Origin: Clostridia bacterium
Lineage (GTDB): Bacteria; Bacillota; Clostridia; Oscillospirales; Acutalibacteraceae
Length of the DNA: 61,985 nucleotides
Assembly: GCA_017440965.1 (NCBI GenBank)
Contig: JAFSGH010000004.1
Location: 1 to 61,985, forward strand
Reading direction: 5' to 3'
The notes beneath the pieces were generated by a model. That model worked only from the letters and a program-made list of their open reading frames with translations. It did not search any database and had not been told where the DNA came from. Of this stretch, positions 50,961 through 60,534 are shown in pieces. Position 1 is the stretch's first letter; the number at the start of each line of letters is the position of its first letter. A program made the position numbers and the translations under genes.

Positions 50961-52430
50961 TCAGAAGCCGAAATATCCGAAGGCTTTTTCGGGCGATGCC
51001 GCCATATAAAGCACGGACAGAATAATGAGAACAGCGGGGGATGCGATATCGCAGACTCTGTATATGACATTTGCAAAAAGATTATTTTCTCCCGCCTTGA
51101 TAAGATTCTTTTTGATGATCTTTATAAGAGGAGTGCAGGCAATGATGCTTAATATGAATAATACCGCATAGCCTGCAATAAAGTTCAGAGCTACTTTTGT
51201 ATATAAGGGATTATTGTTAAGACAGAGCATTCCCTTTACGGTGTTGATGAAAACAGCGATGCTGTCTGCTCTGAAGAGAATAAAGCCGAAAAATACCGTA
51301 ATGAGAAGATATATTCTTCCTATGGGCTTGCATTTGTCCTTGATTTTTGCGAATATGAAATTCTCGGCGGCAAGAAGAATAAATGCACCGATGCCGAGTA
51401 ACAGAAAAGAAGAGGAAAGACCGTGCCAGAGGCTTACAAGGATGCAGGTAATAAAAAGTGCAGATATCTGACGGAGCTTTCCGCTTTTTGCTTCGCATAA
51501 GGGCGAATATATGTAATCTCTGAAGAAGGAGATAAGGGAAATGTGCCATTTTTCGCAAAAATCGGAAAAGCTTGATGCGGTAAAGGGATAATTGAAGTTT
51601 TCCTTGAAATGAAAGCCTGATGCAAGTCCGAGACCTGTTGCGATGTCGGAATATGATGAAAGCTCAAGATATATCTGAAGCATAAAGAAGACAGCGCCTG
51701 CCCAGAGGGAAAGAGCGCTTTTTCCGGATAATGCGGCAACATTTTCGCTGAGAAGTGCCGTATCCGAAAGAGAAGCTCCGGGAAAAAGAAGGCTGTTTGC
51801 CGCAACTGCACAGCCGTCGGCAAGTATCACCTTTTTTGCAAGTCCCGTTGCAAACCTTGTAAGTCCGTTTGATACATCCTTAAGGCTGATGCTTCTTTCT
51901 GTCAGCTCATTTTCTGTTTCATGGAATAATACGACAGGTCCGGATACTGCAAGAGGAAAAAGAGAAGCATATAAAAGCACCTTATAAAACCTTTTCTGTG
52001 CCGATGCCTTTCCTTTATAAACATCAACCGAATAGGATATCAGCCTCAAAATATAAAATGACATTCCCAGCGGAAGAGCCGTCACGGTGGCTGAGAAAAG
52101 CTCTGCTCCGGCAAGGGAATTGATGATCTTTATTAAGAAATCACTGCCGCCGAAATACATTAAAGATAAAATACAGACGGCAACGGAGGCGGTAAGCCAG
52201 AGTTTCTTTTCTTTTTTACTCCCCGCAAGCTCCGTAAGTCTTGCAAATATCCAGCAGCACAAAGATAAAAATACAAGAACTGCAATGTAAACAGGCTCTC
52301 CGAATGCATAGAAGATAAGAGAAAATACGAGAAGCACAATGTTTCTTGCCGCGGTTGTTTTACAGAAAAAACAGCATATAAAAACTGCGGGGATGAATGC
52401 AAGTAAAAAGGTGAGACTTGAAAAAACCAT
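50961..52430 (-). CDS. MBOAT family O-acyltransferase (AlgI-like)
   Basis: 489 residues with about eleven membrane helices. It begins MVFSSLTFLLAFIPAVF, usual for AlgI/DltB relatives, and holds FSDFCEKWHISLISFFRDYI and the active-site His in CILVSLWHGLS. These proteins move acyl (often acetyl) groups across the membrane onto a surface polymer, together with an extracytoplasmic DHHW/DltD/AlgX partner. The partner candidate downstream is only 114 residues long, so the complete partner may lie elsewhere. The acceptor polymer is unknown. No clear ribosome site stands at the usual distance. Confidence 0.92.
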   Translation of the reverse strand: MVFSSLTFLLAFIPAVFICCFFCKTTAARNIVLLVFSLIFYAFGEPVYIAVLVFLSLCCWIFARLTELAGSKKEKKLWLTASVAVCILSLMYFGGSDFLIKIINSLAGAELFSATVTALPLGMSFYILRLISYSVDVYKGKASAQKRFYKVLLYASLFPLAVSGPVVLFHETENELTERSISLKDVSNGLTRFATGLAKKVILADGCAVAANSLLFPGASLSDTALLSENVAALSGKSALSLWAGAVFFMLQIYLELSSYSDIATGLGLASGFHFKENFNYPFTASSFSDFCEKWHISLISFFRDYIYSPLCEAKSGKLRQISALFITCILVSLWHGLSSSFLLLGIGAFILLAAENFIFAKIKDKCKPIGRIYLLITVFFGFILFRADSIAVFINTVKGMLCLNNNPLYTKVALNFIAGYAVLFILSIIACTPLIKIIKKNLIKAGENNLFANVIYRVCDIASPAVLIILSVLYMAASPEKAFGYFGF

Positions 52431-52706
52431 ATACGGAAATATCCTTTGCTTTATATTTTTTCCTTGCTCGGTCTGAACAAAACTAAATTATATTATCGTA
52501 TATTTTAAGTCAAATTACAAGAAAAAACGGTAAAAATAATCTAATTCCCGAAAAAATTGTAGAAATATCCAAAACAACAGGGAACTTTCGTTGAACTTTT
52601 CCTGCAGTGAATTTTTTTTGGACAAAAGTTCGGTACTTGATATTGTATTTCCTGATAAAATATGATATTATTTCTTAAATATGTACATTTGGGGCGGAGG
52701 CTTAAA
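52431..52706. other. Divergent intergenic region between MBOAT and ABC genes
   Basis: AT-rich. Holds the ABC exporter promoter at 52637-52666; no gene or strong repeat is seen in the rest. Confidence 0.5.
52637..52666 (+). promoter_or_regulatory. Promoter of the ABC exporter genes
   Basis: TTGATA (52637-52642) and TATGAT (52661-52666), 18 bases apart; an overlapping TTGTAT/TATTAT pair with 17 bases spacing is an alternative. Confidence 0.6.
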
Positions 52707-54545
52707 ATGAAAAAAGTATTATCTATGTTGAAGCCGCATAAATGGACACTTTTGCTGTCCGTTATCTTCGCGACGGTGAATACCGTTATGCAGCTTCTTT
52801 TGCCCATTTATACTAAGGATATTCTTGCTCAGGGTATTCTTATGTATGATATGAAAAGGCTTATCGAGCTGTGCCTTATAATGCTTGGCTTTACACTCAT
52901 CGGCATAGTTACTTCAATTGCAAATACATATTTTTCAACAAAGACCTCTGTGGGCTATTCCATAACCCTCAGAAATTATATCTTTGATAAGGTATCAAGA
53001 CTCTCTCAGAGCGATATCGATAAAATAGGCGTAGCATCCCTTGTAACGAGAACCACCAATGATGTGAGAAAGGTGCATGATATGGTGCTTTCCACTCTTA
53101 AATCGCTTGTGCCTATCCCCATAATGCTTGTGGGCGGTCTCGTTATGGCGTTCAGCCTTAATGCAGAGCTTGCAAAGCTGTCCTTATGGTCTGTGCCCGT
53201 ATTGGGCGCACTTGCTATTGTGCTTATTGCTATAGTTATTCCCATTTATTCAAAAATACAGAAGCTGGTCGATAAGCTCAATCAGATAATGCGAGAGAAA
53301 ATAAGCGGAATAAGAGTTATAAGAGCCTTCAATAAAACAGAATACGAGGACGAGAGATTCAACAGCACCAATCTTAAGCTTACGGGCATTTCTCTTACCG
53401 CAAGCCGCATCATGGCAGGCTTTATGCCCATAATTACCATCCTTATGTACGCACTTGTCTGTTATCTTATTTATCACTGTATCATGGCATCCAATGATCT
53501 TGATATCATAGCTCACCGTGAGGAAATAAGAGCTACTATCCCCAATATGTATGCATTCATAACATATTTTACTCTGATAATAGGTGCCGTCACATCTGTC
53601 GTTTCCATTATTGTATCTATTCCGAGTGCTTCGATATCGGGTAAGAGGATCAAGGTTATAATGGATGCGGTGTCCGATGTTGTTCCTCCCGAAGAGCCCG
53701 TAACTCCGAAAAAAGAGGATGCGGGTAAGCTTGAATTCAGAAATGTTACCTTCAAATATAAGCCCGTACCTCAGGAAAAGAAGAAAAAAGGCTTATCGCT
53801 TAAAAAGAAGGAGAAGAAGGAACAGCCTGAATCTCTTTTCGAGCTTCGCAATGTAAGCTTTACCTCAAATCCCGGTGAGACCACCGCAATAATCGGTGTT
53901 ACGGGAAGCGGAAAAACAACACTTTGTAACCTCATTCCCCGTCTTTATGATGTAACTGAGGGCGAGGTTCTTGTTGCAGGTGTCAATGTCAGGGAGCTTG
54001 CTCCTTCGGAAATAGGCGACAGAGTAGCCTTTATTCCTCAGCAGGCCTTCCTTTTCAGCGGAACTATAGCTGATAATATCCGATTCGGAAAAAGAGATGC
54101 CACTGATGCCGAGATATGGCGTGCTCTTGAAATAGCTCAGGCAAAGTCCTTTGTTGCGGCAATGCCCGACGGTATTGATTCCTTCGTCTCCCAGGCAGGT
54201 AAAAACTATTCGGGCGGTCAGAAGCAGCGTCTTGCCATAGCAAGAGCAATAGTAAAGGGAGCGGAGATAATCGTTTTTGACGATTCCTTCTCGGCGCTTG
54301 ACCTTGCCACCGATGCCCGTCTTCGTGCATCCTTAAGAGAAAATCTCAGTGAAGCAAATATAGTAATTGTTGCTCAGCGTGTCGGCACCGTGCTTAATGC
54401 TGACAGAATAATAGTGCTTGATAACGGAAATGTTGTGGGAATAGGTACACATAAGGAGCTTCTTTCCTCCTGTGAGACCTACCGTGATATAGTTGTTACT
54501 CAGCTTTCCGAGGAAGCGCTGAAGGAGGCTGAAAATGATGAGTAA
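52707..54545 (+). CDS. ABC exporter half with degenerate ATP site
   Basis: 612 residues: six membrane helices (1-330) then an ATPase domain. Walker A is GVTGSGKTT and the signature YSGGQKQRLAIARAI. Walker B reads EIIVFDDSFSALD, so the catalytic Glu is Asp, and the switch His is Gln (IVAQRVGTV); this is the degenerate half of a heterodimeric exporter. A Lys-rich insert of about 25 residues (KKKKGLSLKKKEKKE) lies in the first strands of the ATPase domain, where most relatives have none. ATG 52707 follows GGGGCGGAGG. It overlaps the next gene by 11 bases. Confidence 0.95.
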   Translation: MKKVLSMLKPHKWTLLLSVIFATVNTVMQLLLPIYTKDILAQGILMYDMKRLIELCLIMLGFTLIGIVTSIANTYFSTKTSVGYSITLRNYIFDKVSRLSQSDIDKIGVASLVTRTTNDVRKVHDMVLSTLKSLVPIPIMLVGGLVMAFSLNAELAKLSLWSVPVLGALAIVLIAIVIPIYSKIQKLVDKLNQIMREKISGIRVIRAFNKTEYEDERFNSTNLKLTGISLTASRIMAGFMPIITILMYALVCYLIYHCIMASNDLDIIAHREEIRATIPNMYAFITYFTLIIGAVTSVVSIIVSIPSASISGKRIKVIMDAVSDVVPPEEPVTPKKEDAGKLEFRNVTFKYKPVPQEKKKKGLSLKKKEKKEQPESLFELRNVSFTSNPGETTAIIGVTGSGKTTLCNLIPRLYDVTEGEVLVAGVNVRELAPSEIGDRVAFIPQQAFLFSGTIADNIRFGKRDATDAEIWRALEIAQAKSFVAAMPDGIDSFVSQAGKNYSGGQKQRLAIARAIVKGAEIIVFDDSFSALDLATDARLRASLRENLSEANIVIVAQRVGTVLNADRIIVLDNGNVVGIGTHKELLSSCETYRDIVVTQLSEEALKEAENDE

Positions 54546-56433
54546 GAAGAATACCTCCGTGCCCGAGACCGAATATAAGAGCAGATATTCGGATTACAGA
54601 AATTCACCGAAGTCAGAGCAGCGTCCCGATGATGCAAAAGGTACATTCCTTCGTTTTCTTGCTCTTATAAAGCCTCATATGCTTCCTATGATCTTTATTG
54701 TGGTATGTGCTATGATGAGCACCGTCTGCAATGTTATTGCTCCCGAATATATGGGTAATATAATCACAATTCTTCAAGAACAGATCGACATAAGGCTCAG
54801 CGGCGGTATGATCGATTTCAGTGCGACCTACGATCAGCTCTGGCGCCTTGCGGCGCTTTACGGAGCGGCAAGCCTGTTTTCCTTCTTTCAGGAATTCGTT
54901 TCAGCAGGTGTTTCCCAGAAGCTTGTCTGCGGTCTGAGAAAGGATCTTAACGGTAAGCTTTCAAAGCTTCCGCTCAGCTACTTTGACAAGCAGACCAAGG
55001 GACAGGTCATTTCTAAAATTATAAATGATATCGAAAATGTAAGCGGAAGCCTTAAGAGCAGTATTCTTACGGTTATGACAAGCATAATTCAGGTCGTAGG
55101 CTCATTTATAATGATGGTAAAAACGGGTAATGCTCTTATGACTCTGGCTTCAGTCTGTCTTGTTCCCGTTTCCGCATATGTCTCATATAAGGTATCAAAG
55201 GTATCAAAGGTATGGTTCAAAAGATACTGGGATACCATGGGTGACCTTAACGGACATATTGAAGAGATGTATGCAGGTCATACTATAGTCCGTATGTTCG
55301 GACACGAGGACGAATCCGTAAAGGAATTCAAAGAAATTACGGAAAGACTCGGAAAAAACTCCTTTATGGCAAATATGATATCGGGTATCTTAAGTCCCGT
55401 GCTTACACTTATCAAGAATATAAATTATGTATCCCTCTGTCTTTTAGGCGGCTTCTTCTATATAGGTATACATAACGGAACGATTCCTGCCAATGCCTTC
55501 GGCGGAATAGGTGATATCTCAAAGTTCCTCTCCTATTCCTCCTCATTCTCAAATCCCATAATCAATGTTTCAAAAATAATAAACAGTATACAGTCGTCTC
55601 TTGCCTCGGCGGAAAGAGTGTTTGCCGTGCTTGATGAGACGGATGAAGCGGCAGATATAACGGATAACGATGCTGCCGCCGTAAATGAAGGCTGTGTGGA
55701 ATTTCACGATGTTTCCTTCAGGTATGTTGAGGACCGTCCTCTTATTGACGGACTTTCCTTTGTTGCAAAGCCCGGAAGCACTACCGCGATAGTAGGTCCC
55801 ACGGGTGCGGGAAAGACAACCATAGTAAATCTTCTGATGCGCTTTTATGATGTAAACAGCGGAAAGATCACTATTGACGGAACTGATATATATTCAATGT
55901 CAAGAAATGCTCTTCGTAAAAACTTCGGTATGGTGCTTCAGGATACCTGGCTTTTCAAGGGCACCGTAAAGGAGAATATCAGCTACGGAAAGCCCGATGC
56001 CACGGATGAGGAGATATTTGAAGCAGCAAGGCTTGCTCAGATATATGATTATATAATGACTCTTTCAGACGGTTTCGATACGCTTCTTACGGAGGACGGC
56101 TCGAATATATCTCAGGGTCAGCGGCAGCTTCTTACCATTGCAAGAGCTATCCTTGTGGACCCCAAGGTGCTTATTCTCGATGAAGCCACTTCTTCTGTTG
56201 ATACAAAGACAGAGCAGAAGATACAGACGGCAATGGACTCTCTTATGGAGGGACGCACAAGCTTTGTTATCGCACACAGGCTTTCTACCATCAAGAATGC
56301 GGATAACATCCTTGTTATGAAAAAAGGTGCAATAGTTGAACAGGGAACTCATAAGGAACTTCTCGATAAAAACGGCTTCTATGCACTTTTATATAATTCA
56401 CAGTATACCGACGGAATACCGCCGGAAGATTAA
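54535..56433 (+). CDS. ABC exporter half with canonical ATP site
   Basis: 632 residues. A 40-residue cytoplasmic leader, six membrane helices, and an ATPase domain with Walker A GPTGAGKTT, signature ISQGQRQLLTIARAI, Walker B KVLILDEATSSVD and switch His in VIAHRLSTI, all intact. It pairs with the upstream half as a multidrug- or lipid-type exporter. GAAGGAGG precedes the ATG (54535, or 54538 directly next to it). fucU follows after 19 bases. Confidence 0.96.
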   Translation: MMSKKNTSVPETEYKSRYSDYRNSPKSEQRPDDAKGTFLRFLALIKPHMLPMIFIVVCAMMSTVCNVIAPEYMGNIITILQEQIDIRLSGGMIDFSATYDQLWRLAALYGAASLFSFFQEFVSAGVSQKLVCGLRKDLNGKLSKLPLSYFDKQTKGQVISKIINDIENVSGSLKSSILTVMTSIIQVVGSFIMMVKTGNALMTLASVCLVPVSAYVSYKVSKVSKVWFKRYWDTMGDLNGHIEEMYAGHTIVRMFGHEDESVKEFKEITERLGKNSFMANMISGILSPVLTLIKNINYVSLCLLGGFFYIGIHNGTIPANAFGGIGDISKFLSYSSSFSNPIINVSKIINSIQSSLASAERVFAVLDETDEAADITDNDAAAVNEGCVEFHDVSFRYVEDRPLIDGLSFVAKPGSTTAIVGPTGAGKTTIVNLLMRFYDVNSGKITIDGTDIYSMSRNALRKNFGMVLQDTWLFKGTVKENISYGKPDATDEEIFEAARLAQIYDYIMTLSDGFDTLLTEDGSNISQGQRQLLTIARAILVDPKVLILDEATSSVDTKTEQKIQTAMDSLMEGRTSFVIAHRLSTIKNADNILVMKKGAIVEQGTHKELLDKNGFYALLYNSQYTDGIPPED

Positions 56434-56452
56434 TTAAACGGAGGAAATTATT

Positions 56453-56872
56453 ATGCTTAAAGGAATTCCTGCTCTCGTATCACCTGAGCTTCTCAAAATT
56501 TTATGTGAAATGGGTCACGGCGATGAGATCGTCATCGGTGACGGAAATTTCCCTGCTGCATCCTGTGCACAGAGACTTATCCGCTGCGACGGTCTTGGTG
56601 TTCCCGAAATTCTTGATGCTGTTTTACAGCTTTTCCCTCTTGATACCTATGTTGATTCTCCCGTAGCTCTTATGGCTACAACAAAAAATGATCCCACTCC
56701 CGAAATATGGGCAACCTATCAGGATATCGTCAACAAGCATAACGGCGAAACCGCTATGTCTCAGGTTGAAAGATTTGAATTCTATGAGAGAACAAAGAAG
56801 GCATATGCAGTTATCGCAACAAGCGAAAAGGCATTATATGCAAACATCATTCTTAAAAAGGGTGTAATCTGA
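56453..56872 (+). CDS. fucU: L-fucose mutarotase (RbsD/FucU family)
   Basis: 139 residues, the length of FucU (rhamnose mutarotase RhaM is shorter and unrelated). The family start LKGIPALVSPELLKIL, the catalytic His in EMGHGDEIVIGDGNFPA and the terminal block FEFYERTKKAYAVIATSE are all present. It interconverts alpha and beta anomers of L-fucose or a similar sugar. rhaB lies two genes downstream, so the pair may serve fucose or rhamnose use. GGAGGAAAT precedes the ATG. Confidence 0.94.
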   Translation: MLKGIPALVSPELLKILCEMGHGDEIVIGDGNFPAASCAQRLIRCDGLGVPEILDAVLQLFPLDTYVDSPVALMATTKNDPTPEIWATYQDIVNKHNGETAMSQVERFEFYERTKKAYAVIATSEKALYANIILKKGVI

Positions 56873-57564
56873 TGGAATATCTGTTTCTTCTCTTTCTTTT
56901 TGTTGATGCCGTGATGGCATACCGATTTATGTATAAGGACGGCTCTATGAAGCAGAAGCTTCTGACCTCCGCTCCCTTTGTTATTGCAGGTATATATCTC
57001 AGTATCTTCGGCTCTCCCTTGCATAAGACCTATGCTTGGCTTATTGTCGCAGGTCTCGTGCTGTCCTTTATAGGTGACTGGGTATTGAGGTTTGATCTGT
57101 TCGGAATGAAGGGGCTTCCCGGTATTGTCGCCTTTGCGGCAGCGCATATCCTTTATATAAGTGCATTTGCGGTTAGAATGCCTCTTACGGTAAAGGAGCT
57201 GCCTCTTCTTTTCCCCTGGGGTATAATGCTTATAATGGAGATAATTGCAAAAAAGAAGATGAAGATTGACCTCGGTGCAACCGCCCCCGCAGTGCTCGTA
57301 TATGCAATGATAATCGATGCTATGGTCGTGCTGGGAATAAGAGCGGCAATTCTTACGATGAACGGCGGAATGTCCGTGCTTCGTTCTCTTGTGCTCATTG
57401 CAGGTGTTATTATGTTTATAATTTCCGATGCAGGCGTCTGCCTTATGATGTTTGACGGCAGAGAGGAGATAAAAACAAGGAAAAAGACGTACCGTCTGAA
57501 TTCCTTTAATGTAGTTACCTATTACGGCGGTCAGATGCTTATTGCCGCCTCTGTATTGGTTTAA
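56872..57564 (+). CDS. YhhN family membrane protein
   Basis: 230 residues with about eight membrane helices. Motifs of the YhhN/TMEM86 family are visible: LSFIGDWVLRFD, AAHILYISAF, MFIISDAGVCLMMFD and TYYGGQMLIAAS. Animal TMEM86B is a lysoplasmalogenase, hydrolysing the vinyl ether bond; Clostridia make plasmalogens, so a similar role is possible, but bacterial members are poorly studied. Its ATG shares one base with the fucU stop, so it is coupled to a sugar gene with which it has no obvious link. Confidence 0.88.
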   Translation: MEYLFLLFLFVDAVMAYRFMYKDGSMKQKLLTSAPFVIAGIYLSIFGSPLHKTYAWLIVAGLVLSFIGDWVLRFDLFGMKGLPGIVAFAAAHILYISAFAVRMPLTVKELPLLFPWGIMLIMEIIAKKKMKIDLGATAPAVLVYAMIIDAMVVLGIRAAILTMNGGMSVLRSLVLIAGVIMFIISDAGVCLMMFDGREEIKTRKKTYRLNSFNVVTYYGGQMLIAASVLV

Positions 57565-57576
57565 GGAGAAATTTTT

Positions 57577-59043
57577 ATGAAAAAGGTTCTTGCATTTGAC
57601 TTCGGTGCATCCTCAGGCAGAGCGATCCTCGGCACCTTTGACGGTGAAAAGATCACGCTCAGCGAGATACACCGCTTTTCCAATGATCCCGTAAAGGTCG
57701 GCGGTACATTTTACTGGGATGTTCTCAGACTTTTCCACGAAATAAAGCAGGGTATACTCAAGGCAAAGGCTCTCGGCGGCTTTGATTCTATCGGCATTGA
57801 CACCTGGGGTGTTGACTTCGGTCTTATCGATAAAGACGGAAAGCTTCTTGAAAATCCCGTTCATTACCGTGATGAAAGAAATACGGGAATGATAGAGAGA
57901 TCCGCTGAATTCATTGAAAAGAAGCGTCTTTATGAGCTTACGGGAATTCAGTTTATGGATTTTAATACCTGCTTTCAGCTTTTAAGCCTTAAGCTTAACC
58001 GTCCCGAGCTTCTTGAAAGAGCGCATAAGCTTCTTTTTATGCCCGATCTTCTGTCATATTTTCTTACCGGAAAAATGTGTGCAGAATATTCCATTGCGAC
58101 CACCTCACAGATAGTTGATATCAATAAAAGACAGTGGAGCGAGGAGATATGTAAGGCATTCGGTATCCCTATGGATATTCTTCCCGAGATCGTAAAAACA
58201 GGTAAGGTGCTCGGCAATTTAAGTGATGAGATCTGCGAGGAATTAGGTGTTCCCGCCGTTCCCGTTATTTCAGTAGCAGGGCACGACACTCAGTCTGCTG
58301 TTACCGCAGTTCCCAGCCACGAGAAGGATTTTGCCTTTATCAGCTGCGGCACCTGGTCTCTTTTCGGAACGGAAACAGATACTCCTATAGTAAATGAGCA
58401 GTCGCTTGCCTTTAATATCACAAATGAAGGCGGCTACGATTATACAACGGCATTTCTCAAGAATATCTGCGGACTCTGGCTCATTCAGGAGAGCCGCCGT
58501 CAGTGGATAAGAGAGGGTAAGGAGTATTCCTATGCGGAGCTTGAAAAAATGGCTCTTGCAAGCGAGCCCTTTAAATGCTTTATCGATCCTGATGCTCCCG
58601 ATTTTGTTGCAATGGGTGATCTTCCCTCAAGAATAAAGGATTTCTGCAGAAGAACGGGACAGTATGTGCCGGAAACTGTAGGCGAGATAGTAAGATGCAT
58701 ATATGAAAGCCTTGCTCTTAAGTACCGTTATGTTTTAGGCGGTATTGAAAAGTGTACGGGTAAAAAATATCCTCATATAAATGTTGTCGGCGGCGGAACG
58801 AAGGACGGACTTCTGCTTCAGATGACAGCCTCCTCCTGCGGTATTCCCGTATACGGCGGTCCTATTGAAGCCACCGTTTTCGGAAATATTGCAATTCAGC
58901 TTATGTCTATGGGTGAGATATCCGATATCAGCGAGGCAAGAAGAATAATCGCTCAGGGCGAGGAGCTGAAAAGATATGAGCCCGAAAATACCGATGCCTG
59001 GGCAGCGGTCTCTTCGGAATATGAAAAATATATAGTTGGTTAA
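57577..59043 (+). CDS. rhaB: Rhamnulokinase (FGGY family)
   Basis: 488 residues. FGGY sugar kinase with LAFDFGASSGRAILGTF at the N-terminus, SIGIDTWGVDFGLID, VISVAGHDTQSAVTAVP and the C-terminal ATP site INVVGGGTKDGLLLQM. The sequence is of the rhamnulokinase type, phosphorylating L-rhamnulose; with fucU beside it, L-fuculose is another possible substrate. Isomerase and aldolase genes are not in the window. AAGGAGAAA precedes the ATG. Confidence 0.93.
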   Translation: MKKVLAFDFGASSGRAILGTFDGEKITLSEIHRFSNDPVKVGGTFYWDVLRLFHEIKQGILKAKALGGFDSIGIDTWGVDFGLIDKDGKLLENPVHYRDERNTGMIERSAEFIEKKRLYELTGIQFMDFNTCFQLLSLKLNRPELLERAHKLLFMPDLLSYFLTGKMCAEYSIATTSQIVDINKRQWSEEICKAFGIPMDILPEIVKTGKVLGNLSDEICEELGVPAVPVISVAGHDTQSAVTAVPSHEKDFAFISCGTWSLFGTETDTPIVNEQSLAFNITNEGGYDYTTAFLKNICGLWLIQESRRQWIREGKEYSYAELEKMALASEPFKCFIDPDAPDFVAMGDLPSRIKDFCRRTGQYVPETVGEIVRCIYESLALKYRYVLGGIEKCTGKKYPHINVVGGGTKDGLLLQMTASSCGIPVYGGPIEATVFGNIAIQLMSMGEISDISEARRIIAQGEELKRYEPENTDAWAAVSSEYEKYIVG

Positions 59044-59044
59044 T

Positions 59045-59914
59045 ATGGTACTTACAGATATTAATGTAATAAAAAGAATACTCGGAAAGCACGGCTTTTC
59101 CTTTTCAAAGGCATTGGGACAGAACTTTCTCATCGATCCCTCCGTCTGCCCGAGAATGGCAGATATGGGCGGTGTCAGAGAGGGGACTGCGGCAATTGAG
59201 ATCGGTCCGGGACTCGGCGTTCTGACAGTAGAGCTTTCAAAAAGAGCGGACAAGGTCGTAACCATAGAGCTTGATACCCGTCTTATTCCCGTGCTTGCCG
59301 AGACGCTTTATGACTGCAGAAATGTTGAGGTCATAAATGCCGATGTGTTAAAGACCGATCTTCACGCGCTTATAGAAGAGAAATTTTCAGGAAAGAGCGT
59401 GAATGTCTGTGCAAATCTTCCTTATTATATAACATCCCCCATTCTTATGTATCTGCTCGAAAGCAGGCTTCCCGTTGAAAGCATCACGGTAATGGTGCAG
59501 AAGGAGGCGGCAGACAGGCTTTGTGCAAGGGTAGGCTCCCGTGATTCGGGTGCAATAACCGTTGCGGTAAATTATTATGCGGATGCAAAGGTGCTTTTCG
59601 ATGTGGGAAGAGAATGCTTTACGCCTTCTCCCAATGTTGACAGCTGTGTTATAAAGCTTACAGTCAGAAAGGAGCCGCCCGTAAAGGTCAGTGACGAGGA
59701 GTTTTTCTTCAAAATGGTAAAGGCTGCCTTTTCACAGCGAAGAAAGACCGCATCAAACGGTATTTCCTCGGGACTCGGTATGTCAAAGGACAAGGTGAAC
59801 GAGGCTCTGGAGCTGTCGGGACTTGCTCTGAATGTCAGAGCTGAGGCTCTTACAATGGAGGAACTGGCACTTTTATCCGATAATTTGTTGAAGGTAAGGA
59901 ATAATAATGAGTAA
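59045..59914 (+). CDS. rsmA: 16S rRNA dimethyladenosine transferase
   Basis: 289 residues. The KsgA layout is clear: FSFSKALGQNFLIDPSV at the N-terminus, SAM site EIGPGLGVLTVELSKRA, catalytic NLPYYITSPILMYL and the substrate motif in AFSQRRKTASNG. It dimethylates two adenosines near the 3' end of 16S rRNA in the cytoplasm. The start is ATG 59045, one base after the rhaB stop; no separate ribosome site is seen, so it relies on coupling. It overlaps tmk by eight bases. Confidence 0.97.
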   Translation: MVLTDINVIKRILGKHGFSFSKALGQNFLIDPSVCPRMADMGGVREGTAAIEIGPGLGVLTVELSKRADKVVTIELDTRLIPVLAETLYDCRNVEVINADVLKTDLHALIEEKFSGKSVNVCANLPYYITSPILMYLLESRLPVESITVMVQKEAADRLCARVGSRDSGAITVAVNYYADAKVLFDVGRECFTPSPNVDSCVIKLTVRKEPPVKVSDEEFFFKMVKAAFSQRRKTASNGISSGLGMSKDKVNEALELSGLALNVRAEALTMEELALLSDNLLKVRNNNE

Positions 59915-60533
59915 ATTTATTGTAGTTGAAGGTCTTGACGGAACGGGAAAGACTACACAGATAAGAATACTTGCTGATCATATCAGATCTAAGGGAATGC
60001 AGGCTGAGATAACTGCCGAGCCTACCTCTTACCCCACGGGAAAGCTTATCAGAAGGATACTTTCAGGTGAGGTCAGCTCAGATCCCTGGTCTCTTGCGGC
60101 ACTTTTCCTTTCTGACAGAATAATGCATAATGTTGCCCCTGAGGACGGAATAGAAAAAATGCTGTCCGACGGAAAAACGGTTATCTCCGACAGATATTAT
60201 TATTCCACCTTTGCTTATCAGGGACACGAGACGGATCTCGACTGGACTGTGAATATGCATTTCGGCTGTCCTGCCGTACGCCGTCCCGATCTTGTGCTGT
60301 TTCTTACTATGTCACCCGAAAAATGCATTGAAAGAATAAGAGCCAACCGCCCGGATGAAGCGATAGAAATATACGAAAATACCGAAAGCCTTACAAGGAT
60401 CAGCAGACAGTTTGATGCTGTTTTTGAAATGCTGACGGACAGGGAAAATGTTGTATATATAGATGCTGACGGAACCGTTGAGGAGGTTTCCGAAAGGCTT
60501 ATTGCGGCTTATGAAAGCTGTTGCGGAGAATGA
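59907..60533 (+). CDS. tmk: Thymidylate kinase
   Basis: 208 residues. P-loop IVVEGLDGTGKTTQIRIL, DRYYYSTFAYQG (the DR-Y/H motif) and the lid region RPDEAIEIYEN. It phosphorylates dTMP to dTDP. The N-terminal and DRYYYS features favour Tmk over other dNMP kinases. Its start lies within the rsmA gene; AAGGTAAGG precedes the ATG. The stop is one base before the next ATG. Confidence 0.95.
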   Translation: MSKFIVVEGLDGTGKTTQIRILADHIRSKGMQAEITAEPTSYPTGKLIRRILSGEVSSDPWSLAALFLSDRIMHNVAPEDGIEKMLSDGKTVISDRYYYSTFAYQGHETDLDWTVNMHFGCPAVRRPDLVLFLTMSPEKCIERIRANRPDEAIEIYENTESLTRISRQFDAVFEMLTDRENVVYIDADGTVEEVSERLIAAYESCCGE

Positions 60534-60534
60534 T

